From assembly GCA_002375465.1 (NCBI GenBank), contig DFLT01000015.1, forward strand, positions 62,001-126,000: a DNA stretch of 64,000 nucleotides, given 5' to 3'. Positions 16,428 through 24,307 of this stretch are shown here, one piece after another (position 1 is the stretch's first letter; the number at the start of each line of letters is the position of its first letter). This DNA is from Alphaproteobacteria bacterium UBA3612. GTDB lineage: Bacteria > Pseudomonadota > Alphaproteobacteria > Sphingomonadales > Sphingomonadaceae. Position numbers and translations under genes: made by a program. The notes beneath the pieces were generated by a model. That model saw only the letters and a list, made by a program, of their open reading frames with translations. It was not told the DNA's origin and did no database searches.

Positions 16428-17591
16428 ATGCGTAGACTAGCCCTCGCAGCGGCCCTTGCCGGGACCGCCCTGGCAAGTCCGTCGCTCGCTCGTGACAATG
16501 CCTGGTATGTCGGACTGGAGGGCGGTGCCCTTCTTGCCGAAGATGCCGACTTTGAAATTCGCGGTGACGTCGATGGTGACAATGACTTCACGATCGACAG
16601 CAAATATGGCTTCGATGTCGATGGCATCGTTGGCTATGACTTCGGTATGTTCCGTACCGAGTTCGAACTTGGCTACAAAGAAGCTAATGTCGACGAAGTA
16701 AACCTGAACGTTTCCCCGGGTGGTGGCACCATCATCGGTGGTGGCGGTGAATCCGACCTTGCAGGCGGAGGTTACACCACCGGCAATTTCGTCAATGGCG
16801 ACGGCGCAACCCAGGTTCTCAGCTTCATGCTGAACGGTCTTCTCGACTTCGGTGGTGAAGATGATGCGTGGGGCGGCTCCATCGGTGCCGGTGTCGGCAT
16901 CACCCGCACCAAGGCTGATATCTATCAGCTGGCCGAGGGTGGCGCTGCATTCGTCGATGACAGCGATACGGGCGTTGCCTTCCAGGTAATCGCTGCTGTT
17001 CGTCGTGCGATCACGGACAATCTGGATCTGGGTCTGAAGTATCGTTACTTCAACGATCCCGACAACAACTTCGTCGGTGTTAATGGAGTTGGGTATAACG
17101 GCAATCAGTTCGCGACGCACTCTCTGCTGGCGAGCGTGATCATGAACTTCGGCGAGCCAGAGGCACCTCCTCCCCCGCCGCCCCCGCCGCCTCCGCCTCC
17201 GCCTCCTCCTCCGCCTCCGCCGCCTCCTCCGCCTCCGCCTCCGCCGCCTGCGGACAACTTCCTGGTCTTCTTCGACTGGGATGAGTCGGACATCACGTCG
17301 GAAGCAGCGGATACGCTCAACCGTGCGGCCACTGCCTATACTGAAGGTGGTTCGGCCAGCGTCACGCTTGCCGGTCACGCCGACAAGTCGGGTAGCGCGA
17401 GCTACAATGTCGGTCTTTCGCAGCGCCGTGCAGATGCGGTCCGCGAATATCTGGTCGGCCGTGGCGTTCCCGAGGGCGTCATTTCGACGGAAGCATTCGG
17501 CGAGAGCCGTCCGCTTGTCGAAACCGCTGACGGTGTGCGCGAGCCGCAGAACCGCCGCGTGGAGATCAATTTCGGCGGCGCCGGAATGTAA
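16428..17591 (+). CDS. OmpA-family outer-membrane protein with polyproline linker
   Basis: A 387-residue outer-membrane protein with three parts: a signal peptide (MRRLALAAALAGTALASPSLA, cut near 22), an eight-strand OmpA/OprF-like beta-barrel (about 23-240), and a C-terminal OmpA domain (about 278-387) that binds peptidoglycan. The last part shows FFDWDESDITSEA, LAGHADKSGSASYNVGLSQRRA and ENRRVEI-type ends (PQNRRVEINF). Barrel and OmpA domain are joined by 28 prolines in a row (247-274). It anchors the outer membrane to the wall. A strong terminator follows. It is monocistronic. Confidence 0.92.
   Translation: MRRLALAAALAGTALASPSLARDNAWYVGLEGGALLAEDADFEIRGDVDGDNDFTIDSKYGFDVDGIVGYDFGMFRTEFELGYKEANVDEVNLNVSPGGGTIIGGGGESDLAGGGYTTGNFVNGDGATQVLSFMLNGLLDFGGEDDAWGGSIGAGVGITRTKADIYQLAEGGAAFVDDSDTGVAFQVIAAVRRAITDNLDLGLKYRYFNDPDNNFVGVNGVGYNGNQFATHSLLASVIMNFGEPEAPPPPPPPPPPPPPPPPPPPPPPPPPPPPADNFLVFFDWDESDITSEAADTLNRAATAYTEGGSASVTLAGHADKSGSASYNVGLSQRRADAVREYLVGRGVPEGVISTEAFGESRPLVETADGVREPQNRRVEINFGGAGM
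17166..17249 (+). repeat. polyproline codon tract in the OmpA-like gene
   Basis: Twenty-eight consecutive proline codons, almost all CCT or CCG in irregular alternation, with a CCC at the third and sixth positions. The stretch is a pyrimidine-rich low-complexity tract prone to length change by slippage in steps of three. Confidence 0.95.
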
Positions 17592-17648
17592 TCTCCCAAG
17601 GGAGGGTCGGGCGGTTCGCCGCCTGCCCCACTTGGCTGGATTGGAAGA

Positions 17649-17677
17649 GGGTCGCTCCTGCTGGAGTGGCCCTTTTT
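17649..17677 (+). terminator. intrinsic terminator of the OmpA-like gene
   Basis: GGGTCGCTCC (17649-17658) pairs with GGAGTGGCCC (17663-17672) over 10 bp including G-U pairs, loop TGCT, followed by TTTTT. It lies 57 bases after the OmpA stop. Confidence 0.8.
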
Positions 17678-17827
17678 CTTTGGCTCAGGAATGGGGCCTT
17701 GGCGGCACCTGGCTTCGTCGCGAAGTGCGGCACATCCAAGCGGTTATAGGGATCTTTGCCAGACGCAGCCTATCACGCCCTGATCGGCGGCAGGGCGCGG
17801 GCTGGTGCGGCAGGAATAGCCGCACAG

Positions 17828-17866
17828 AAAAAGGCCGCTCACCCCAATTGAGGCGAACGGCCTTTT
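17828..17866. terminator. bidirectional intrinsic terminator
   Basis: AAAAAGGCCG (17828-17837) and CGGCCTTTT (17858-17866) form a stem with A- and T-runs on both sides, so it can work on either strand. It lies 22 bases beyond the stop of the SCP2 gene on the - strand and probably serves that gene mainly. Between it and the OmpA terminator (17678-17827) nothing is recognised. Confidence 0.75.
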
Positions 17867-17887
17867 CGCATTTTTAAATTTAAAAGG

Positions 17888-18187
17888 TCAGCCGAATACT
17901 TTGCCCAGCTGCATGGCGACGGACATATCGCCATCGATCTTCAGCTTGCCCTGCATGAAGGCCATTTGTGCATTCATGTCACCGGCCGCGATCTTCTCAA
18001 AATCGTCTTTTGAGAGTTTCACCGTGCAATCGGTAGGCAGATCCTGATTGTCGACGACCGCTGGCGACGCCTTGTCATCGATACGGACGATCCCATCCGC
18101 ATCGAAGTCGAACTTCACGCTCTTGTTCAGGCCGGCATCGGCGCCGACCCGCGCCTGCATGTTCTCGGTAATTTCTTCCAGGGTCAT
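17888..18187 (-). CDS. SCP2 sterol-binding domain protein
   Basis: A 99-residue stand-alone SCP2 domain. Characteristic segments are MTLEEITENMQARV, VKFDFDADGIVRID, TDCTVKLSKDDFEKIAAGDMNAQMAFMQGKLKIDGDMSVAMQL. Such small proteins bind hydrophobic ligands (lipids, fatty acyl groups) in the cytoplasm; the natural ligand here is not known. It is followed by a good terminator, and the lipoprotein gene lies only 22 bases upstream on the same strand, so the two may be co-transcribed. Confidence 0.9.
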   Translation of the reverse strand: MTLEEITENMQARVGADAGLNKSVKFDFDADGIVRIDDKASPAVVDNQDLPTDCTVKLSKDDFEKIAAGDMNAQMAFMQGKLKIDGDMSVAMQLGKVFG

Positions 18188-18209
18188 GTCCGTCTCCGAT
18201 AAGTGGATA

Positions 18210-18536
18210 TTAGTTCTGCGGTGCGGTCGAACCGTTATCAGCAGGGGGTGCTGCCTCTGCCTCAGCGGGCGGGGGCGTATCTTGACCCAACATATCGACG
18301 CCCGCGTCGGCGGTGGCGGGGTCCATCGTCGTCTCGACGCCGCCTGCCGCTACATCGACGTTCATGACATCAACGGTGGAGGCGTCGAAATCGCTCTCGA
18401 CGTCGGCGCCGGCAGAACCGGCTGCCGTATCGCCGCCCTCATCCGAACTGTCGCCGCAAGCAGTGAGCGCCAGGAACGCGATTGCGATCGCTCCCTTGGC
18501 GAGATTTGCGCAATGTGAAGGGAAACGCCCGGTCAT
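18210..18536 (-). CDS. small acidic lipoprotein, unknown function
   Basis: A 108-residue protein with a type II signal peptide: MTGRFPSHC..., a hydrophobic stretch AIAIAFLALTAC and the lipobox LTAC. The start at 18536 is supported by AGGAGG 9 bases upstream; an in-frame ATG 15 codons earlier is less likely. The mature part is Ala/Asp/Gly/Pro-rich, acidic and probably disordered (DSSDEGGDTAAG, TPPPAEAEAAPP). No family is recognised. Adjacent to the SCP2 gene on the same strand. Confidence 0.7.
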   Translation of the reverse strand: MTGRFPSHCANLAKGAIAIAFLALTACGDSSDEGGDTAAGSAGADVESDFDASTVDVMNVDVAAGGVETTMDPATADAGVDMLGQDTPPPAEAEAAPPADNGSTAPQN

Positions 18537-18654
18537 CCAGATAATCCTCCTGCATGTTATACTATTAGCGCCTAGCCCCAATGACGATAAGCCTCAAGAG
18601 CGGGACCCTATGAGTAGAAGCAGGCGGAGATTGGCCGGGCGCCATTGCGCCCCT

Positions 18655-19650
18655 TTAGACGAGGGCATCCGCAATTGAACAGGCGGCCGGTCCCAGAATG
18701 ACCACAAAGAGAACGGGCAGGATGAAGAGGATCAACGGGATCGTCATGATTGCCGGCAGTCGCGCTGCCTTCTCCTCTGCCTTCATCATCCGTTCGTTAC
18801 GAAATTCGGCGGAAAGAACGCGGAGGGCCGAAGCGAGCGGCGTGCCGTATTTTTCGGTCTGAACCAGCGTCGTCACGACGCCGCGCAGCGCGTCAAGATC
18901 CACGCGCCGCGAAAGGTTCTCATAGGCTTCGCGCCGGTCGGTAAGAAAGCCAAGCTCAATCGCGGTAAGCGCAAATTCGTCGGCAAGCTCTGGAAAGCCC
19001 CTTCCCAATTCGCGGGAAACGCGATTGAAGGCGGCATCGACCGTCAGGCCCGCTTCCGCGCAGATGACGAGAAGGTCGAGCGCGTCGGGAAGCCCCTTCC
19101 GAATTGCATCGGTGCGTTTCGTGACGAGGTTCTTCAGATAAATATCGGGCGCCTTATAGCCCAGGAACAGCGATCCGCAGATGGCCAGCGTCTTCGTCAT
19201 TTGTGAATAGTCGGCGCCCACACCCAAGCCGAACAACAGGAAGACCGCGACGCTGGCAAAAATGAAGGGGGCGACAAGGCGTGCGAACAGTAGTTTGACG
19301 ACGGCATCCTTTGAGCGGATGCCTGCCTGCGACAGTCGTATTGCCGCTTCCTTGGCGGCATCGTTTTGCAGAACCTTCAGCCGTTTAAGTACGGACCGCA
19401 TCTGGTCGGTTGCGTCGGCAGAGCGGCCGATCTTCGCGCGTGGGCGCGACGCGGTGATACCCGCCTTTAACTGTTCCCGGCGGTCCTGCAGGGCCTTTAC
19501 CCGGCCGCGCATCGGATCCTTAACGGTCGCGACGGACCAAACGGCAGCGAACATGGCGAGCGCGCCCACCGCGACCAGCAGCGTGACGATGTCGAGCGCC
19601 GTAAGCCCCAGAAGCAGGGGCTCGGTCGCCAGGTCCATATTCTTGTCCAT
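18655..19650 (-). CDS. tadC: Tad pilus inner-membrane protein TadC
   Basis: A 331-residue type II secretion F-domain protein, one of two platform proteins of the Tad/Flp pilus. It has an N-terminal membrane segment, a cytosolic helical domain with LPDALDLLVICAEAGLTVDAAFNRVSRELG and, near the C-terminus, LRVLSAEFRNERMMKAEEKAARLPAIMTIPLILFILPVLFVVILGPA. The motif EAGLTVDAAF distinguishes TadC-type from TadB-type proteins. Last gene of the operon, 18 bases after tadB. No clear intrinsic terminator is seen downstream. Confidence 0.93.
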   Translation of the reverse strand: MDKNMDLATEPLLLGLTALDIVTLLVAVGALAMFAAVWSVATVKDPMRGRVKALQDRREQLKAGITASRPRAKIGRSADATDQMRSVLKRLKVLQNDAAKEAAIRLSQAGIRSKDAVVKLLFARLVAPFIFASVAVFLLFGLGVGADYSQMTKTLAICGSLFLGYKAPDIYLKNLVTKRTDAIRKGLPDALDLLVICAEAGLTVDAAFNRVSRELGRGFPELADEFALTAIELGFLTDRREAYENLSRRVDLDALRGVVTTLVQTEKYGTPLASALRVLSAEFRNERMMKAEEKAARLPAIMTIPLILFILPVLFVVILGPAACSIADALV

Positions 19651-19668
19651 CAGCGTGTCACCCCAGGC

Positions 19669-20646
19669 CTAGATTTCAAAGCTGACCATGCGCGCCATGA
19701 TAAAGGCGCCAATGGACATCCAGACGAACGCGCCGGCGCCGATCACCATCAGCCGCGTATCGGTAAAGAAGCCACCGAGATATTCCGGATCGAGGGTGTA
19801 GATCATGGCGAACACAATGAACGGCAGAGACCCGACGATGTAAGCGGATGCCTTCGATTCCGAAGACATTGCCCGGATCTTCAGCTTCATCTGCATGCGT
19901 TTTCTCAGCACGTCGGCGAGGTTCGACAGCGTTTCGGCAAGATTGCCGCCGGTTTCACGCTGAATCGCAAGCGTAATGACGAAAAACTGGAACTCTGGCG
20001 TACCGATGCGGTCGGCCGTTTCCTGTAGCGCAAGGTCCATCGTTCGGCCGATCCGCACCTTGTCGGAGACGCTGCGAAATTCCTGGCCTACCGTTCCTGG
20101 CACTTCCTGCCCGACGACGCTGATCGACTCCCCGACCGGCAGGCCCGAGCGGAGGCCACGAGTCAGCAATTCTATCGCGTCCGGGAACCGGTGATTGAAG
20201 TCCTTCAGTCGCCGCTTGATGAGGATGCCGACCGTCGCATGTGGCACGGCCAGCCCCATGAGAACGCCCACGGCGATGCCCATGATGACGGGCATTCCTG
20301 CGGAGATCAGCGCCAAGGTGAGAATGACGCCGATCCCCAGAGTGGCAACGACATATTGTCCGACGCCCCAGCTTTTCCCGGTCTGCTGAAGCCGTTTCTT
20401 CAGTTCCGCCTTGTTCGGCAGGAAGCCTGAGAAGACGCTGTCCAGCCGGGTGTCGCGCGCGGCGACGATCCTGCGCATCTGCGCTTCGGCAATGACGTTC
20501 TTTGAGCTGGAATGACGCTCCCGAACCTTGGCCAGGCGCGTTGCTGCCTTGCGTCCGGTCTTGTCATTGGAAAACAGCACGATCAGAAGCGCCAAGGTGG
20601 AAAACACACCCCCCGCGATCACCAGAAAGACAAGATCTCCGGTCAT
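19669..20646 (-). CDS. tadB: Tad pilus inner-membrane protein TadB
   Basis: A 325-residue T2SF-domain platform protein with an N-terminal membrane anchor, the cytosolic motif FPDAIELLTRGLRSGLPVGESISVVGQEVPG and C-terminal membrane helices. It pairs with TadC to form the pilus base on which CpaF acts. The ATG at 20646 is chosen because it overlaps the cpaF stop (ATGA), a sign of translational coupling; an in-frame start three codons upstream is possible. Confidence 0.93.
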   Translation of the reverse strand: MTGDLVFLVIAGGVFSTLALLIVLFSNDKTGRKAATRLAKVRERHSSSKNVIAEAQMRRIVAARDTRLDSVFSGFLPNKAELKKRLQQTGKSWGVGQYVVATLGIGVILTLALISAGMPVIMGIAVGVLMGLAVPHATVGILIKRRLKDFNHRFPDAIELLTRGLRSGLPVGESISVVGQEVPGTVGQEFRSVSDKVRIGRTMDLALQETADRIGTPEFQFFVITLAIQRETGGNLAETLSNLADVLRKRMQMKLKIRAMSSESKASAYIVGSLPFIVFAMIYTLDPEYLGGFFTDTRLMVIGAGAFVWMSIGAFIMARMVSFEI

Positions 20647-22349
20647 CCGATGCACTCCATCAAAACGCGGCCAAGACCGAAATATTCCGCCCGTTCGTAG
20701 CAGGCAGGACGCATTCCGGTGGAATTGAACTGTCCCACCAGTTTACCGGAATCGTCCTCGCCCGTGTATTGATAGGTGAAGAGATCCTGCATGGTGATCA
20801 CGTCGCCCTCCATGCCCACGACTTCGGTAATGTGAGTGATGCGCCGGCCGCCGTCGCGCATGCGGCTGATCTGTACGACCAGGTTCAGGGCGTCGGCGAT
20901 CTGGGTACGTATCGCCTTTTGCGGCAGATTCAGGCCCGCCATGTTGATCATGTTTTCAAGCCGGGTAATCGCCTCTCGCGGACGGTTGGCGTGCAGCGTG
21001 CCGAGCGATCCATCATGACCGGTGTTCATCGCCGCCAGCAGGTCGAATGCCTCTGGCCCGCGAACCTCGCCCAGGATGATGCGGTCCGGTCGCATGCGGA
21101 GTGCGTTCTTGACGAGGTCGCGCATGTTGACGGCGCCCTTGCCCTCAAGGTTGGCGGGTCGCGTTTCGAGACGGACAACGTGCGGCTGCATGAGTTGCAG
21201 TTCGGCTGCGTCCTCGATCGTTACGATCCGCTCGCCCGGGTCGATATTGCGGGAGATCGCGTTCAACATCGTCGTCTTGCCGGAGCCGGTGCCGCCGGAG
21301 ATGAGGATATTCAGCTTGATGCGGCCAGCGATGTTGAGGAATTTGGCCATCGCCGGGCTGAACGAGCCGAATCCCAGCATTTTTTCCAAGGTCAGCTTGT
21401 CCTTGGAAAACTTACGAATCGATATGGAGGCGCCGTCGATTGCAAGAGGCGGGATAACGACGTTAACGCGGCTGCCGTCGAGCAGGCGGGCGTCGCATAT
21501 GGGACTGGTTTCGTCGACACGGCGACCGACGGCGCTGACGATACGTTGGGCGATATTCAGGAGGTGCGAGTCGTCGCGAAATTCGACGCCCGACAGGGTC
21601 AGTTTGCCTGCCTTCTCGATATAGACCGTCTTGGGCCCGTTCACCATGATTTCAGTGACGGTTTCGTCATTCAGCAGCGGCTCCAGCGGACCGAGGCCGA
21701 GCATGTCGTTAAGGAGAAGCGTGACGAGATCGCGCTGTTCGCGCGTGTTCAGGCTCATTTTCTCCTGAACGAGGATTTCCGAAATAACTTCGGAAACCTG
21801 CTCTGCCAGTTCGCCGCGTTCCATTTCAGCGATGACGCTGGCATCGATCCTTTCCATGAGTATTGGCTGGATATGTGCCTTGGCGGCGATGACCGACTTG
21901 TCGCTTGCGGCGGATGCTGCGGTCTTTTTGGCGGCGACCTGGGTGTCCAGCCCGCCAATCTTGTTCAGCAGTTCGTTCAGAAGCACGGTGACGGTGTCCC
22001 GCACCTCCGCATCTTCCATTTCCCGGCGTTCGCTGGCTGCGATCCTGCGAATATGGTCTTCCATCCGCGCGGCAAGTTCGCCGCGCGCCGTCTGCTTCGC
22101 TTGCTCGCGAGGGAAGAGATCTTCCAGTTGGGGGGAGATCAGCGCGTGGATGTCCCAGACGCAATTTTCCGTGCTGCGGCCCCGCTGTGGAGCGGCATCC
22201 GCCGGGGCAGCGGCGGCAGGTGCTGCCGGTGCCGCAGGCGGGACACTGACGAGCGGTCGGCGACCAGAATCGGCCCCTGCTTGCCCGAAACCTTCAGGAG
22301 AGGCCTTCTTCAGCGTGCCCGCGCGTTTGCCGAAACCTGCTGGGGACAT
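20643..22349 (-). CDS. cpaF: Tad pilus assembly ATPase CpaF/TadA
   Basis: Secretion ATPase that powers Flp pilus extension, 568 residues, longer than the usual 430-500. C-terminal domain: Walker A ISGGTGSGKTTMLNAI, Asp box IVTIEDAAELQL, LRMRPDRIILGEVRGPEAF, His box GHDGSLGTLHAN. The N-terminus has a Pro/Ala linker (33-55), then two similar helical segments, about 69-134 and 158-223. These share RGELA and RD-x-VT-x-LLN at a constant offset of 89 residues, as from an internal duplication. Third-from-last gene of the operon. Confidence 0.94.
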   Translation of the reverse strand: MSPAGFGKRAGTLKKASPEGFGQAGADSGRRPLVSVPPAAPAAPAAAAPADAAPQRGRSTENCVWDIHALISPQLEDLFPREQAKQTARGELAARMEDHIRRIAASERREMEDAEVRDTVTVLLNELLNKIGGLDTQVAAKKTAASAASDKSVIAAKAHIQPILMERIDASVIAEMERGELAEQVSEVISEILVQEKMSLNTREQRDLVTLLLNDMLGLGPLEPLLNDETVTEIMVNGPKTVYIEKAGKLTLSGVEFRDDSHLLNIAQRIVSAVGRRVDETSPICDARLLDGSRVNVVIPPLAIDGASISIRKFSKDKLTLEKMLGFGSFSPAMAKFLNIAGRIKLNILISGGTGSGKTTMLNAISRNIDPGERIVTIEDAAELQLMQPHVVRLETRPANLEGKGAVNMRDLVKNALRMRPDRIILGEVRGPEAFDLLAAMNTGHDGSLGTLHANRPREAITRLENMINMAGLNLPQKAIRTQIADALNLVVQISRMRDGGRRITHITEVVGMEGDVITMQDLFTYQYTGEDDSGKLVGQFNSTGMRPACYERAEYFGLGRVLMECIG

Positions 22350-22364
22350 AGTTACGTCCTTGCC

Positions 22365-23633
22365 CTACTTTTTGCCGCTCGCCTTGGCCGCGCCCTTGGA
22401 AGGCAGGAGCGACCGCACCTTCCCCATGAAGCCATCGGCACGTCCCTCGTCCTCGGCGACGCTGGAAGAGACCGCAGCGAGAATTTGAAGCAGTCCGCTC
22501 TGCAGCTTGCCGGAGGAGATGGCCGCCAACGCCTTGCCCTGCTTTGCTGCGTCCACCGCCTGCTTCACATCAAGCGGCAGAATGATGTCGACCTTGCGTT
22601 CGATGGAGGCTTCAAAATCCTTTTTCGCCACTTCCGGAGGAGGTGATGTGGACACGCGGTTGGCGACGATCGTGACCTTCGCCTGCGGCGCCGTCATGCG
22701 GATAAATCCGAGCAGACGGATGGTGTCGCGCGTGGAGGCAAGCGACTGTTCTGTAACCATAATGATGTGATTCAGGTCGGTAACGAGCTGTGGATTCTGC
22801 ACCGCCATCAGCCGCGGGATATCGACAACGGTCGCCTCGAAAGCGCTGGTCAGTTCCTCCTGCAATTGGTGGAGCGCAGTGCCATCGGCCAAGAGCGGCT
22901 GATTGATCGGCGCTTCCGCAGACAGCACCGCCAGCTTGTCATTGACCCGCGTCATGGCGCGTTCGATGAACAGCCCGTCGATGCGGCTTGGATTTTCCAG
23001 GGCATCGACGAGCCCCCGGCCGGGCTCAAGATCAAAACTGAGCGCGCCAGTCCCAAACTGCACGTCCAGATCCAGAAGAGCCGTCGACCGATGGTCCTTG
23101 TCCGCGAGAAGCCACGCAAGCGACGTTGCGACAACGGAGGCACCTACACCACCGCGCGTGCCGATAACGCCGATGCTCATGTGCGGCTTGTCTTCTGTCG
23201 ACGCATGGGCATCGTGCTTGGGGCCCTGCAGGATCAACTGTGCCTGTATGAAGCATTCCCGCAAGGCATCGGGCGTCACCGGCTTCACGAGGTAATCCTG
23301 AATGCCGCTTGCGATCAGGTCGCGGTAAAGATGTACGTCGTTAAGCTTGCCCGCCGCTATGACGATGGTTCCCGGCTCGCACACCTCAGCGAGGGAATTG
23401 ATGTCGTTTAGTGGGTCGGAAGCATCCGACAGATCGACCAGCAGAACGGTCGGTGATGCGGAAACGCTAAGCGTCTGAACGGCGTTGTGCAGGCCGCCCT
23501 TGTTCACCTTTTCCACGGGCCAGCCAAATTCGGGCACGACATTTCGTATGGTCGCGGCGAACTCGTCGTCACAAACGAACGCGGTGAAGGCTTCGCGGGT
23601 CGGCGCGGCATTGGGGTTGAACGGGGCGTTCAT
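22365..23633 (-). CDS. cpaE: Tad pilus localisation protein CpaE/TadZ
   Basis: A 422-residue MinD/ParA-like protein that places the pilus machine in the cell. An N-terminal receiver-like domain (about 15-140; LLVDLSDASDPLNDIN..., GIQDYLVKPVTPDALRE) is followed by an ATPase-like domain starting MSIGVIGTRGGVGASVVATSLAWLLA. The GTRGGVGAS loop has Ala-Ser where a canonical deviant Walker A would have Lys-Thr/Ser, as is common in TadZ proteins and suggests weak or absent ATPase activity. 15 bases before cpaF. Confidence 0.92.
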   Translation of the reverse strand: MNAPFNPNAAPTREAFTAFVCDDEFAATIRNVVPEFGWPVEKVNKGGLHNAVQTLSVSASPTVLLVDLSDASDPLNDINSLAEVCEPGTIVIAAGKLNDVHLYRDLIASGIQDYLVKPVTPDALRECFIQAQLILQGPKHDAHASTEDKPHMSIGVIGTRGGVGASVVATSLAWLLADKDHRSTALLDLDVQFGTGALSFDLEPGRGLVDALENPSRIDGLFIERAMTRVNDKLAVLSAEAPINQPLLADGTALHQLQEELTSAFEATVVDIPRLMAVQNPQLVTDLNHIIMVTEQSLASTRDTIRLLGFIRMTAPQAKVTIVANRVSTSPPPEVAKKDFEASIERKVDIILPLDVKQAVDAAKQGKALAAISSGKLQSGLLQILAAVSSSVAEDEGRADGFMGKVRSLLPSKGAAKASGKK

Positions 23634-23647
23634 ATCATGTCCCTTTC

Positions 23648-24307
23648 TTATTCGACCGAGCCGACGGAACTGGTGACGCTGTCGCGGGTGGCCTTCGCCA
23701 GCGCCGCCTCGACGGCCTTCACGGCACGTTCGGCGGTCACGCCAGCATGGGGCTTGCCGCTGACCAGGTCGTTCGGGTCGGCAATCATCGCCGCCAGATT
23801 CTGGGAATAGGCGCAGCCATAATTGGACGTCTTTGACCCCACATATTCCGGGTTCGACTTGCGCCGATGGTCAGGGCATTCAGGGACGCTGGCGACGGAC
23901 CGCACAATGACGACCCTTTCCATTCCCGCCGCGATGGCGGGCACCGTCGGGGGTGCGAAGCGGCTGAGCATCAGCCCCCGCGTGCTGAGAATGCTTGCGA
24001 TGGTCGCGCGGCGGGCCTCAGTTCCCGCGCCTGTCGGGCCGTCGACGCTGATCCGGTCACCATAACGGACGTCGACGCTGTCCAGCCATTGGTTGAGGCG
24101 ATCAATTTCGGCAGTCGAAAATCCGCCGCCCGGCTGAACACCCATGTCGAGCGTCATGATGGTCTGCGTGACCGTCGGCACGTGTACGGATGCCACCTCC
24201 GGAGAGGCGGTGCCCGGTGTCTGACAGGCCGAAACGAGCGCCGCCAAAAGCGTGATCGATGCGGGGGCGAGAAGGCGGGTCATGCGCGTTTTCCTGTTCC
24301 TTTTCAT
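23648..24307 (-). CDS. cpaD: Tad pilus lipoprotein CpaD
   Basis: A 219-residue lipoprotein with signal peptide and lipobox LVSAC, then the CpaD family core: MTLDMGVQPGGGFSTAEIDRLNQWLDSVDVRYGDRISVD, and the C-terminal CPDHRRKSNPEYVGSKTSNYGCAYSQNLAAMIADPNDL. It acts in the outer membrane with the CpaC secretin. The start at 24307 shares bases with the cpaC stop (TGATG), which supports coupling; an internal ATG nine codons later would also keep the signal peptide. Confidence 0.9.
   Translation of the reverse strand: MKRNRKTRMTRLLAPASITLLAALVSACQTPGTASPEVASVHVPTVTQTIMTLDMGVQPGGGFSTAEIDRLNQWLDSVDVRYGDRISVDGPTGAGTEARRATIASILSTRGLMLSRFAPPTVPAIAAGMERVVIVRSVASVPECPDHRRKSNPEYVGSKTSNYGCAYSQNLAAMIADPNDLVSGKPHAGVTAERAVKAVEAALAKATRDSVTSSVGSVE

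Noticed and set aside
20502..22646. Very long + strand open frame (over 700 codons) opposite cpaF
   Set aside because: It is antisense to an unmistakable ATPase; GC-rich codon bias opens such frames. The long + strand frame opposite glyQ and PEP-CTERM gene 2 (42187-43938) is rejected for the same reason.
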